A stretch of 44,289 nucleotides of DNA, from positions 1 to 44,289 of the forward strand of contig JACPDG010000067.1 in the NCBI GenBank assembly GCA_016184125.1, written 5' to 3'. A program made the translations under genes and the position numbers. Position 1 is the stretch's first letter. The number at the start of each line of letters is the position of its first letter. The stretch comes from Candidatus Rokuibacteriota bacterium. Lineage in GTDB: Bacteria; Methylomirabilota; Methylomirabilia; Rokubacteriales; CSP1-6. Shown piece by piece: positions 19,888 to 33,594 of the stretch. The notes below the pieces were generated by a model. It saw nothing but the letters and a program-made list of their open reading frames with translations. It was not told the DNA's origin and did not search any database.

Positions 19888-19903
19888 CGTTCCACGGGGC
19901 ACA
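19888..19903. promoter_or_regulatory. parS-like site 2
   Basis: CGTTCCACGGGGCACA also matches the parS consensus at 13 of 16 positions and shares its left half exactly with the site 38 bp away. The right half is less symmetric. A pair in the parA promoter region is more suggestive than either alone. Confidence 0.35.
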
Positions 19904-19980
19904 CTCCCGGGTTCTTCCACGGCCGAGTGGGCAGGGTGACCGCAGGTCATGACCACTGTGGCGAATCGGCGTCTCGAGCC

Positions 19981-20165
19981 GGGTGGTTTGGGGCCATGTC
20001 GGACTCCCGCCGATCTCAGAGCCCCGTGAACGAATCGCGTCATCGCAGCCCGTCCAGGGTTCCGCATGTGCGTCCGCGCACCACGGTGCGTCCGCGCACC
20101 ACGGGTGCGTCCGCGCACCCCCCCCGGGACGGCTCCGAGCGCGTGGCCTGGGGGCATCGATAGTC
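19981..20165 (+). repeat. GC-rich multi-hairpin repeat, copy 2 (three tandem small hairpins)
   Basis: Lies between rsmG and parA. It starts with a module end (GGGGCCATGTCGG near 19990-20002), then GAACGAATCGCGTCATCGC (20028-20046) that matches the mnmE start region in copy 3 at 18 of 19 bases. Three hairpins with TCCG loops follow at 20068-20081, 20085-20100 and 20103-20120, spaced 18-19 bp. The end has CGGGACGGCTCCGAGCGCG and a TGGGGG/CCCCCA hairpin just after the rsmG stop. Confidence 0.8.
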
Positions 20166-20174
20166 CCCCAGCCC

Positions 20175-20831
20175 TCAGTCGTGGGGCCCAGCCGCAGCGG
20201 GCGTCCGGCGCCGCAAGAGAGACCGTGGTCCCAGTCCCGGGACGTTCACGACCAGTCTCTCCGCGCCGGACGGCACGTCGGTCGTCTCCGACGCACCGAT
20301 CACGACGGTCCCCCCGGGCCTGACCAGCGCCTCGGCCACAGGCAGGAGCTCCGAGGCCGGACCGGCGCAACGCATGACCGCCGCGTCATACCGACCCGCC
20401 ATGTCGCTCACCATTTCTTCCGCCCTCCGTCCGATGACCACGACATCGGACAAAGCCAGCTCCCGAACGACGGCCCTGAGAAAGCTCGCCCGCCGCTCGC
20501 GCGCCTCGATCATGGTCAACCGCATGCCGGGAGACACGATCCTGATCGGCACCCCTGGTATCCCGGCGCCGGAGCCGATATCCACGAGATCCGACGCGCC
20601 TTCCGGGAGGGCGTGAACGAACGCCAGGCTATCCAGGACCAGGTTCGTGACCATCCAGCGGGCGTCGACCGAGCCGACGAGCCGGTGCACCCGTTGCCAC
20701 TTCTGAACTAAATCCAGGTACTTGCAGAAGAGCTCGACCTCGCGCTCCACGAGCGCCCTCCCGAGAACGGTCGCCGCCCCCGGCGCGAGCAGCGCGCGCC
20801 AGCCCTGCGACGTCCCGCGTTCACTTGCCAA
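20175..20831 (-). CDS. rsmG: 16S rRNA (guanine-527-N7) methyltransferase RsmG (GidB)
   Basis: 218 residues from a TTG at 20831, chosen because it is the first plausible start around the mnmE stop (8-bp overlap with mnmE's end region) and gives normal family length; a GTG before EREVELFCKYL is an alternative. The SAM site is DIGSGAGIPGVP (about 84-95), followed by LTMIEARERRASFLR. The open frame upstream to 21041 is a shadow of mnmE. mnmG, usually between mnmE and rsmG, is absent. Confidence 0.92.
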   Translation of the reverse strand: MASERGTSQGWRALLAPGAATVLGRALVEREVELFCKYLDLVQKWQRVHRLVGSVDARWMVTNLVLDSLAFVHALPEGASDLVDIGSGAGIPGVPIRIVSPGMRLTMIEARERRASFLRAVVRELALSDVVVIGRRAEEMVSDMAGRYDAAVMRCAGPASELLPVAEALVRPGGTVVIGASETTDVPSGAERLVVNVPGLGPRSLLRRRTPAAAGPHD

Positions 20832-22206
20832 CGCAGAAGGTCGAGAAGATCCGGTCGAGCACGTCGTCCCGCGGCTCGACACCGAGCAGCTCCCCTGTGA
20901 GCCCGAACGCACCGTGAAGGTCCACCAGTCCGGCCTCCAGCGGCGCCTCCCGCAGTGTCCGGGTCGCCCGCGCAAGGGCGCGCTCCAGATCCTCCAGGCG
21001 CTCGAGCTGCCGGAGCGAGGCGACCAGGGCGCCCTCGTCACCGTCGGTACCGCTCCGGCTGGCGACGAACGACTCGAGCTCGACTAGCAGCGTGTCGAGT
21101 CCTGCTCCCGTCAGCGCCGACACGTGCACCGCGCCCGAGAGCGCCCCGACCGCCGGGTCGGCGGGCAGGTCCGCCTTCGCCAGCACGACTACCCGCGGCC
21201 GATGCGCCGTGTCGTCCAGGATGCTCCCGTCAGGCGCGACGCTCCGGTCGAGCACCACGATCACGGCATCGCTCTCCTCGAGCGCCTTCCGGCTCCGCCG
21301 CATTCCCTCGGCGTCGATCGCGTCTCGCGCGGTTCCGAGGCCCGCCGTGTCCAGCAGGCGCACCGGGACGCCGTCCACCGCGATCGTGGCCTCGACCACG
21401 TCGCGTGTCGTCCCGGGGGTCGCGGAGACGATGGCGCGGTCGGTGCCGACCAGCGCGTTCAGCAGCGACGACTTCCCGGCGTTCGGCGGGCCCACGATGG
21501 CAATGCTGAGCCCTTCGTGCACGAGCCGCCCCCGTCGCGCGCCGCTCACGAGGCGCTGGACCGCGCCCATGAGCGCATCGACCCGCGCTCCTGCCGCGCC
21601 GACGTCGAGCCCTACTCCGTCCTCGGGGAAGTCCAGCGTGACCTCGAGGCCGGCGATCAGGTCCAGGACATCCTCGCGGACCTGCTCCGCGACCCGTTTC
21701 AGGTCGCCACCCAGCGCGCGCGCCGCCAGCACCACTGCGCGATCCGTCCGAGCGCCGATGAGCAGCGCGACCGCTTCGGCTTTCGCGAGGTCGATCCGGC
21801 CGTTGAGGAATCCCCGACGGGTGAACTCTCCGGGCGCCGCGAGGCGCGCCCCGGCCTCCCGGAGCCGCTCGACGACCATCGCGAGCAGGCCGGGACTGCC
21901 GTGCGTGTGGATCTCCACCACGTCCTCGCCCGTGTACGACCGCGGCGCGTGCATCACGACGCAGAGCGCGTCGTCCAGCGCCTCGCCGCTGCCCGGATCG
22001 ACGATCGCCACACGCCGTAGCTTGTGTGAGGCGAATGTTCCAAGGAGAGCGGGCGCCCGCACCACCCGGCCAGCGGCATTGATGGCGCCCGGGCCGCTCA
22101 GCCGCACGATCCCGACCGCGCTCGGCCCCGCCGCCGTCGCGATGCCGACGATCGTGTCCGGCGAGCCGGCGGAGGCCCCTGAATGAATCGCGTCATCGCG
22201 GGTCAT
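20821..22206 (-). CDS. mnmE: tRNA modification GTPase MnmE
   Basis: 461 residues. MnmE with MnmG adds the carboxymethylaminomethyl group to U34 of tRNAs. The N-terminal folate-binding domain, a helical domain and an inserted GTPase domain are present: P-loop GPPNAGKS (239-246), DTAG (286-289), and the C-terminal FCVGK with its conserved Cys. The G4 motif reads AKAD (343-346) in place of the usual NKxD. The ATG at 22206 is the only standard start upstream of the conserved DTIVGIATA; about the first nine codons coincide with dispersed-repeat sequence. Confidence 0.96.
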   Translation of the reverse strand: MTRDDAIHSGASAGSPDTIVGIATAAGPSAVGIVRLSGPGAINAAGRVVRAPALLGTFASHKLRRVAIVDPGSGEALDDALCVVMHAPRSYTGEDVVEIHTHGSPGLLAMVVERLREAGARLAAPGEFTRRGFLNGRIDLAKAEAVALLIGARTDRAVVLAARALGGDLKRVAEQVREDVLDLIAGLEVTLDFPEDGVGLDVGAAGARVDALMGAVQRLVSGARRGRLVHEGLSIAIVGPPNAGKSSLLNALVGTDRAIVSATPGTTRDVVEATIAVDGVPVRLLDTAGLGTARDAIDAEGMRRSRKALEESDAVIVVLDRSVAPDGSILDDTAHRPRVVVLAKADLPADPAVGALSGAVHVSALTGAGLDTLLVELESFVASRSGTDGDEGALVASLRQLERLEDLERALARATRTLREAPLEAGLVDLHGAFGLTGELLGVEPRDDVLDRIFSTFCVGK

Positions 22207-22375
22207 CACGAGTTCCCCGGGTGCGTCCGCGCACCCCCCGGGACGGCTCCGAGCGCGGGGTTGGGGGGGCCATGTCGGGGCCCGGCCAAGCGCACTGTCG
22301 AGCACCGGCCCGGGTCCCCCGGGCCGGCTGCGAGCGCTGGGGGGTTTGGGGGGCGATGTCGGGGCCCCCCATGAG
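22181..22375 (+). repeat. GC-rich multi-hairpin repeat, copy 3 (two modules)
   Basis: Fills the yidC-mnmE gap and reaches into the mnmE start. Module A has the hairpin GGGTGCG-TCCG-CGCACCC (22219-22236), then CGGGACGGCTCCGAGCGCG and GGGGGGGCCATGTCGGGGCC. Module B has an inverted repeat CGGCCCGGG-TCC-CCCGGGCCG (about 22306-22326), CGGCTGCGAGCGCT, and the G6C/GC6 hairpin (22348-22370). The same A-B order, in opposite orientation, is seen in copy 4. The orientation is opposite to the flanking genes. Confidence 0.85.
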
Positions 22376-22381
22376 GTCGGA

Positions 22382-24118
22382 TCAGGCGCGGCTTGCGTCC
22401 TTCACCTCCCGGACCGCCGACGTCTTCGGCCGGTTCATGTACCACTGCTGGAGGATCTGCAGGACGTTCGAGACGGTCCAGTACAGCACGAGCCCCGATG
22501 GCAGGCTCAGGAACATGAACGTGAACACGAACGGCATCACGAGCATCATCTTGGCCTGCCGCGGATCGCCCGCGACCGGCGTCATCTTCTGCTGGACGAA
22601 CATCGTGACGCCCATGAGGACCGGCAGCACGTACGTCGGGTCCTGGGCCGCGAGATCGCAGATCCAGATGTCGACGCCGAACACCCGCCCGATGCAGAGG
22701 AAGCCCGCGCTCTGGAGCTCGACGGACACGGAGAGCGCCAGGTAGAGCGCGTAGAAGATCGGGACCTGGGCGACCATCGGCAGGCACCCGCCCATCGGGT
22801 TCACGCGGTGCTTGCGATAGAGGTCCATCATCTCGCGCTGCGCGCGCTGCGGGTCGCTCTTGTACTTCGCGCGCAGCGCGTTGACCTGCGGCTGCAGCGC
22901 CTGCATCGCCTTCATCGACCGCATGCTCTTGACCGTGAGTGGGTAGAAGAGCACCTTGCTCACGATCGTCACCAGGATGATCGCGATCCCGTAGTTGCCG
23001 ACGAACCGGTACAGCCACTTCATGAGCAGCAGGATCGGGACGCCGAGCCACTCCATCGGCAACCCGCCGTAGCGCCGGGGCAGCGGGAACCCGCCGAAGT
23101 CGAGGGTGCCCTCGAGCCCGAGAGCCGCCAGCCGCTCGTACTCCTTCGGTCCGATGTACAGCTGCGCGCGCCCTTCCCATGCCGCCCCCGGGCCGATCGT
23201 CGGCATGGCCGTCAGCCCTACCGCGACCCGCCCCGCGGGCCCTGCCGCCACGTTCTTCCCGTTCTTCGCCTCGCCGCTCAGTGCGAGCTGCCAGCCGCCC
23301 GACCGCGGGACCAGTGCGGCCAGGTACCACACGCTTCCCAGCCCGATCCACTGCCCCTCGAACTGCTGCTCGGGGACGTTTCCCACCGTCTCCCTGCGCT
23401 GGACCTGTCCGCCCGCCGACCACACGAGCTCTGTTGGCCGCTGGCCGATGAACCTCTCCGGCGTACCGCCCCATTCCTGCCGGGACGACCACGGCAGCTC
23501 GACGCGCAGCGTCCGCGGCACCGTGCCAGGATTCTCGATCCGCACCACGGCGTCGACGACATAGCCGTCGGGATGGAAGCTCAGCGTGTGCCGAACCCGC
23601 ACGCCGGCCTCCTCCCCAGTCAGGACGAGCTCCTTCGTCCCCACTCCGGGCTCGAGCGTCACGCCCTTCGCCGCCGGCGTCATCGCCACCGGCGCCGTCC
23701 CCTTCGCATCGCCCGCGCCGATCGCCAGGCCGCCACCGCCCTGTTCGCCGAGAACGACCATCGGCTTTTCACCGCGGTACTCGAGTGTCCACTCCTTGAG
23801 CTCGCCGCCTTCGCTGCTGAGTACTGCCCTGTACAGCGGCGCCGACACCCTCACCCGCTGCTCCGGAGGCCTTGGCTTCGGCGGGGTCGACTCCGCGGCC
23901 TCTGCACTGCCGGCCGGGCTGGATGCCCTCGGCGGTGCCTCCGTCGCTGGCGGCTTCGGCACAGACGGTTGCTCCGCCGGAGCCTGGGCCGGCGCCTTCG
24001 CCGCCTCCGGCGCCGTGGCCGGCGGAGGAGTAAAGTACTGCTCCTGGACCCACATGTAGGCCACGAGCAGCACCATGCTGAGCCCGAACGCGAGGATCGC
24101 GCGCTTTTCCATCGTCAC
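22382..24118 (-). CDS. yidC: Membrane protein insertase YidC
   Basis: 578 residues, Gram-negative type. TM1 is at about 5-23, a proline/alanine-rich linker runs to about 95, the periplasmic P1 beta-domain to about 345, then the five-helix insertase core begins near [27 protein letters not shown]. The position of the groove arginine in TM2 appears as Lys (SKVLFYPLT). The core cytoplasmic loop ([20 protein letters not shown]) and [16 protein letters not shown] are typical. The start overlaps the yidD stop; a second ATG two codons later is equally possible. The tail is short, without an extended ribosome-binding end. Confidence 0.97.
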   Translation of the reverse strand: MTMEKRAILAFGLSMVLLVAYMWVQEQYFTPPPATAPEAAKAPAQAPAEQPSVPKPPATEAPPRASSPAGSAEAAESTPPKPRPPEQRVRVSAPLYRAVLSSEGGELKEWTLEYRGEKPMVVLGEQGGGGLAIGAGDAKGTAPVAMTPAAKGVTLEPGVGTKELVLTGEEAGVRVRHTLSFHPDGYVVDAVVRIENPGTVPRTLRVELPWSSRQEWGGTPERFIGQRPTELVWSAGGQVQRRETVGNVPEQQFEGQWIGLGSVWYLAALVPRSGGWQLALSGEAKNGKNVAAGPAGRVAVGLTAMPTIGPGAAWEGRAQLYIGPKEYERLAALGLEGTLDFGGFPLPRRYGGLPMEWLGVPILLLMKWLYRFVGNYGIAIILVTIVSKVLFYPLTVKSMRSMKAMQALQPQVNALRAKYKSDPQRAQREMMDLYRKHRVNPMGGCLPMVAQVPIFYALYLALSVSVELQSAGFLCIGRVFGVDIWICDLAAQDPTYVLPVLMGVTMFVQQKMTPVAGDPRQAKMMLVMPFVFTFMFLSLPSGLVLYWTVSNVLQILQQWYMNRPKTSAVREVKDASRA

Positions 24119-24351
24119 GCCCGCCGCGCCTTGACGGGCGGCGGATCATACCCTCCCGGATGAAATGGGTGACACTTGAGGAGTCGCCGTATCGCCAGCC
24201 AGCCGCCGCGGCCCACGCCATGCTCGCCCATCGCCAGCCGCGCGTACTCCGAGCACGTCGGCGCGAACCGGCATGCCCGCGGCAGCCACGGCGACACCAC
24301 CAGCTGATAGCCCCTGATCAGGAGGGTTGCGACCCGCGCTGTGCGTGTCAT
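24115..24351 (-). CDS. yidD: Membrane protein insertion efficiency factor YidD
   Basis: 78 residues with the family pattern: amphipathic N-terminal helix ([15 protein letters not shown]), [11 protein letters not shown] with two conserved cysteines, and [14 protein letters not shown]. It helps YidC-dependent insertion at the inner membrane. It overlaps rnpA and yidC by four bases on each side (ATGA), so the genes are coupled. Confidence 0.96.
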   Translation of the reverse strand: MTRTARVATLLIRGYQLVVSPWLPRACRFAPTCSEYARLAMGEHGVGRGGWLAIRRLLKCHPFHPGGYDPPPVKARRA

Positions 24352-24701
24352 TCGCCCTGCCGCAGACCCGGGATCGCGCCCAGCGCCTGGCGCATCTCCC
24401 CCATCAACGTCTCGAACCCCACGGCCAGCGCTCCGGGCCGGCCCACGATCACCAGCGCGACCTTCCCCGGTGCGACGGCTCTCGTCGCCCGGTACGCCTC
24501 CCGCAGCCTCCGCTTCACGCGGTTGCGCTTCACCGCGCCACGGATGTGTCGACTCACGGCGAACCCGACTCTCCTCGGCGCATCCGACTCGCGCCAGAGG
24601 ACGATGACGGAAGGTCGATCGACTCGCTTGCCTTGCTGGAAGAGCGCCTGGAAGTCAGCGGCCCTGGTCAGCCGCTCGTGCCGGGGGAACCGTCCTCTCA
24701 G
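24348..24701 (-). CDS. rnpA: Ribonuclease P protein component RnpA
   Basis: 117 residues if translation begins at CTG 24701, whose last bases overlap the rpmH stop as CTGA. The conserved RnpA body is clear: [31 protein letters not shown] and the RNR signature [16 protein letters not shown]. No ATG, GTG or TTG lies between the rpmH region and this body. Upstream the frame stays open through all of rpmH; other options are an ATC at 24836, four bases ahead of the rpmH ATG, a GTG at 24866, or an ATG at 24878 that lies upstream of the predicted transcription start. The identity is secure; the start is not. Confidence 0.93.
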   Translation of the reverse strand: MRGRFPRHERLTRAADFQALFQQGKRVDRPSVIVLWRESDAPRRVGFAVSRHIRGAVKRNRVKRRLREAYRATRAVAPGKVALVIVGRPGALAVGFETLMGEMRQALGAIPGLRQGE

Positions 24702-24832
24702 ACCGTCAGCCGTGTGCGCCCCTTTGCCCGTCGCCGTTTCAGCACCTTGCGCCCGCCCTGCGTCTTCATCCGCTCCCGAAAGCCGTGTGTCTTTGCCCGC
24801 CGGCGTCGGTTCGGCTGAAACGTCCGTTTCAT
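24698..24832 (-). CDS. rpmH: Ribosomal protein bL34
   Basis: 44 residues beginning [18 protein letters not shown] and ending with the basic [13 protein letters not shown], the canonical L34 sequence. A strong ribosome site, GGAAGGGAGA, lies about eight bases ahead of the ATG. It is first in the rpmH-rnpA-yidD-yidC operon and is too short to stand out among overlapping frames. Confidence 0.97.
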   Translation of the reverse strand: MKRTFQPNRRRRAKTHGFRERMKTQGGRKVLKRRRAKGRTRLTV

Positions 24833-24867
24833 CGATACGTTCTCCCTTCCGGTCGCTGAGCCACACG

Positions 24868-24896
24868 AGTGTAGGCATCCGCCGGGACCAAGTCAA
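24868..24896 (-). promoter_or_regulatory. Sigma-70 promoter for rpmH-rnpA-yidD-yidC
   Basis: Read leftward: -35 TTGACT (24896-24891), a 17-base spacer and -10 TACACT (24873-24868). Transcription would start near 24861, about 29 bases before the rpmH ATG. It is divergent from the dnaA promoter about 110 bp away. Confidence 0.65.
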
Positions 24897-25007
24897 CCTT
24901 GCCACGCGTCTCGGCGCCGTGCTAACGTGCGCCATCCGGTCTTTCGATCCTGTGAGGTGTGTCTCCCGATGTGCGCGGTCCCGCGCGGAACTCCCCGCCG
25001 ACAAAGG

Positions 25008-25036
25008 TTGAACGGCTATCCACATCTGTGGATAAC
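25008..25036 (+). promoter_or_regulatory. dnaA promoter overlapped by paired DnaA boxes
   Basis: -35 TTGAAC (25008-25013), 17-base spacer and -10 GATAAC (25031-25036). The spacer holds two DnaA boxes facing each other: CTATCCACA (25016-25024, one mismatch) and TGTGGATAA (25027-25035, perfect TTATCCACA on the other strand). DnaA bound there would cover the promoter, which fits the autorepression known for dnaA in other bacteria. It may also contribute to origin function. Confidence 0.7.
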
Positions 25037-25062
25037 CGTGTGTGTAACTCGGGAGCGGCCCC

Positions 25063-26388
25063 GTGCTCGATAGCCTCTGGTCCCGGATGCTCGAGACGCT
25101 CACGACCAAGCTCCCGCCGGCGATCGTGGAGTCGTGGCTCCGCCCCTGCCGCCTTCTCGCGATCGACGGCGATCATCTGCGCGTCGGCGCCCCGAATTCC
25201 TTCTCGAGGAACTGGCTCGCGCAGCATTATCAGGACGCGTTGCAGTCGGCCGCGCGTGACTGCCTCGGCGGCCAGCCCCGCGTCAGCCTCGTCGTCGACG
25301 AGAGCAACGCGGAGCCTGCCCCCGAACCCACCGCCCCCGGGGTCCCGCGTAGCGGCCAGCCCCGTGGCGTCGCGGGGCTCAACCCACGCTACATGTTCGA
25401 CACCTTCGTCGTCGGCTCGTCCAACCAGTTCGCCCAGGCCGCTTGCCAGGCCGTCGCCGAGATGCCGTCGCGCGCGTACAATCCCCTCTTCATCTACGGT
25501 GGCGTCGGTCTCGGGAAGACGCACCTGCTCCACGCGGTCGGCCATCAGACCGCCCGCGTCTTTCCCGGGATGTCCGTCCTCTACATCTCCTCGGAGCGCT
25601 TCACGAACGAGCTCATCAACGCCATTCGCTACGACCGCATGGTGGAGTTCCGCGGCCGCTACCGCACGATGGATCTCCTCCTCATCGACGACATCCAGTT
25701 CATCTCCGGCAAGGAGCGCACCCAGGAGGAGTTCTTCCACACGTTCAACGACCTCTACGAGTCGCGCAAGCAGATCATCGTCTCGAGCGACTGCTCGCCG
25801 AAGGAGATCCCGGACATCGACGAGCGCCTGCGCTCCCGCTTCGAGTGGGGCCTCATCGCCGACATCCAGCCGCCCGACTTCGAGACCCGCGTCGCGATCC
25901 TGAAGAAGAAGGCGGCCGTCGACCGCGTCGTCCTGCCCGACGACGTCGCCTATCTGATCGCGAGCCGCATCCGCTCGAACATCCGCGAGCTCGAGGGTTC
26001 CCTCACCCGCATGATCGCCTTCTCCGGCTTCAGCGGCCGCGAGCTGTCCATCGATCTCGCGCAGGAAGTGCTCGGCGAGCTCTGGGGCGACCAGGAGAAG
26101 GTGATCACGATCGAACAGATCCAGAAGAAGGTCGGCGAGTTCTTCGGCGTGACGGTCACCGATCTCAAGGCGAAGACCCGCACCAAGGCGGTCGCGCTTC
26201 CGCGCCAGATCGCGATGTATCTCGCGCGCGAGCTCACGCACGCGTCGCTCGCCGAGGTCGGCCGGCACTTCGGCGGCAAGGACCACACCACGGTGCTGCA
26301 CGCCGTGGACAAGATCGGCGCGCTCCTGCAAGAGGATCCCAAGCTCCGCAAGAGCGTCGACAGCGTTATCCACGCCATCAAGCTGTGA
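25063..26388 (+). CDS. dnaA: Chromosomal replication initiator DnaA
   Basis: 441 residues from a GTG with GGGAG seven bases ahead. Domain I is at 1-80, a proline-rich linker to 105, the AAA+ domain has YIFTF-like NPRYMFDTFVVGSSN, Walker A GGVGLGKTH (146-154) and Walker B LLLIDDIQF, and domain IV ends with the signature GGKDHTTVLHA (about 404-414) that reads DnaA boxes. It is followed by dnaN, recF, gyrB and gyrA in the classic order. Confidence 0.98.
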   Translation: MLDSLWSRMLETLTTKLPPAIVESWLRPCRLLAIDGDHLRVGAPNSFSRNWLAQHYQDALQSAARDCLGGQPRVSLVVDESNAEPAPEPTAPGVPRSGQPRGVAGLNPRYMFDTFVVGSSNQFAQAACQAVAEMPSRAYNPLFIYGGVGLGKTHLLHAVGHQTARVFPGMSVLYISSERFTNELINAIRYDRMVEFRGRYRTMDLLLIDDIQFISGKERTQEEFFHTFNDLYESRKQIIVSSDCSPKEIPDIDERLRSRFEWGLIADIQPPDFETRVAILKKKAAVDRVVLPDDVAYLIASRIRSNIRELEGSLTRMIAFSGFSGRELSIDLAQEVLGELWGDQEKVITIEQIQKKVGEFFGVTVTDLKAKTRTKAVALPRQIAMYLARELTHASLAEVGRHFGGKDHTTVLHAVDKIGALLQEDPKLRKSVDSVIHAIKL

Positions 26389-26552
26389 TCCACCGCCGCC
26401 CACGCGCCATCCACAGCCTGTCTACGACGACAGGTCCCGGCGTCGCCCAGACCCGATCGCCCTTTCGCGGCCGTCCACACCATCCACAGCGCTCGACGAC
26501 TCTTACGACTCCTATCCTCTTTCTTTCTTCCTGAACAACATCGGAGAACCGT
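26366..26552 (+). promoter_or_regulatory. Candidate oriC element: DnaA-box-like cluster and pyrimidine-rich stretch
   Basis: From the last dnaA codons through the 164-bp dnaA-dnaN gap are TTATCCACG (26366-26374), CCATCCACA (26407-26415), CCGTCCACA (26471-26479) and CCATCCACA (26480-26488), all in the same orientation. They are followed by a pyrimidine-rich, lower-GC stretch (about 26498-26533) that could serve as an unwinding region. The boxes are mostly two mismatches from consensus, so the dnaA upstream pair is an alternative origin core. Confidence 0.5.
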
Positions 26553-27647
26553 ATGGATGTCGTGCTCGACCGCGACGCGTTCCTCAGGGGCCTCCAGATG
26601 GTGCAGAACATCGTGGAGCCGCGGCAGACGTTGCCGATCCTCGCCAACGTGCTGCTCGACGCGTCGGAAGAGACGGTCACCGTGACCGCGACGGACCTCG
26701 ATGTCGGCGCGCGCGTGTCGATCCCTGCGAAGGTCGCGACGCAGGGCTCGATCACGCTCTCGGCGCGCAAGCTCGGCGAGATCGTGAAGGAGCTTCCGGC
26801 GGCGGCGCTCGCGATGAGGGTCGGCGACAACGCCGGCGTGAGCCTCCGGTGCGGGCCGGTCTCCTACAAGCTGGTCGGCCTGGCGCCGGATGACTTCCCG
26901 CCCGTCGTGCCGGCGGCGCCGGCGTCGTGGATCACGCTCGAGGCCGGCACCCTTCGCGACATGCTCGCGCAGACGAGCTTCGCCGTCTCGCACGACGAGA
27001 GCCGCTACGCGCTGAACGGCATCCTCTTCGTCGTGCAGGACCAGGAGCTGCGACTCGTGGCGACCGACGGTCATCGTCTGGCGGTCGCGAAGACGGCGCT
27101 GACGCACCCGGCGGAGAACGCGACCGGCATCGTTCCACGGAAGGCGGTCCTCGAGATCACGCGCGTGCTCGGCGCGGGCGAGGAGATCCGCGTGGCGCTG
27201 ACCGACAACCAGTTCGTCCTCGAGATGCCGAACTTCGTGATGACCGCGCGTCTCATCGAGGGCCAGTTCCCGAACTACGAGGCGGTCATCCCGAAAGCGC
27301 AGTCGGTCCGGCTGAACCTCGGCCGCGCTGCGCTGGCGAGCGCGCTGCGTCGCGTCGCCGTCATGGCCGAGGACCGCAACAAGCCGGTCAAGCTCGTCCT
27401 GATGCCGGGCGGCCTGCGGCTGACGGCCTCGAGCCAGGAGCTGGGCGAGGCCGAGGAAGTGCTCGAGATCGACTATGCGGGCGCCGAGTTCGCGATCGCC
27501 TTCAACTCGAAGTACGTGCTGGACGCCCTGGCGCCCCTCGACAAGGACGACGTGATGCTCGAGCTGAAGGACGGATTGAGCCCCGGAGTGGTCCGGAGCG
27601 GGTCCGACGAGTCGTATCGCTGTGTTATAATGCCTATGCGAATTTGA
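26553..27647 (+). CDS. dnaN: DNA polymerase III beta subunit (sliding clamp)
   Basis: 364 residues, three repeats of the clamp fold. Recognisable parts are the start MDVVLDRDAFLRGLQMVQNIVEPRQTLPILANVLLDA, the second-domain EAGTLRDMLAQTSFAVSHDESRYALNGIL, and the C-terminal CVIMPMRI. A ribosome site (CGGAGAA) precedes the ATG. It tethers the polymerase and recruits repair factors. Confidence 0.98.
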   Translation: MDVVLDRDAFLRGLQMVQNIVEPRQTLPILANVLLDASEETVTVTATDLDVGARVSIPAKVATQGSITLSARKLGEIVKELPAAALAMRVGDNAGVSLRCGPVSYKLVGLAPDDFPPVVPAAPASWITLEAGTLRDMLAQTSFAVSHDESRYALNGILFVVQDQELRLVATDGHRLAVAKTALTHPAENATGIVPRKAVLEITRVLGAGEEIRVALTDNQFVLEMPNFVMTARLIEGQFPNYEAVIPKAQSVRLNLGRAALASALRRVAVMAEDRNKPVKLVLMPGGLRLTASSQELGEAEEVLEIDYAGAEFAIAFNSKYVLDALAPLDKDDVMLELKDGLSPGVVRSGSDESYRCVIMPMRI

Positions 27648-27683
27648 CGAGGTTCTCGCGGCCGATCATGGGAGTCTCAGAGG

Positions 27684-31105
<3,422 letters not shown>

Positions 31106-31139
31106 CACGCGAACGATCTGACGGCCCGCTAGGAGAGTC

Positions 31140-33587
<2,448 letters not shown>

Positions 33588-33594
33588 CCCAAAC

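Noticed and set aside
20066..20121. CRISPR array
   Set aside because: Three short GTGCGTCCGCGCACC units have spacers of only a few bases and are internal to a dispersed hairpin repeat.
24878..25109. Long N-terminal extension of RnpA
   Set aside because: It lies upstream of the predicted rpmH transcription start and overlaps the dnaA promoter region; it does not resemble RnpA.
27130..27148. Third parS-like site in dnaN
   Set aside because: Only the CGTTCCACGG half matches; the other half is unrelated.
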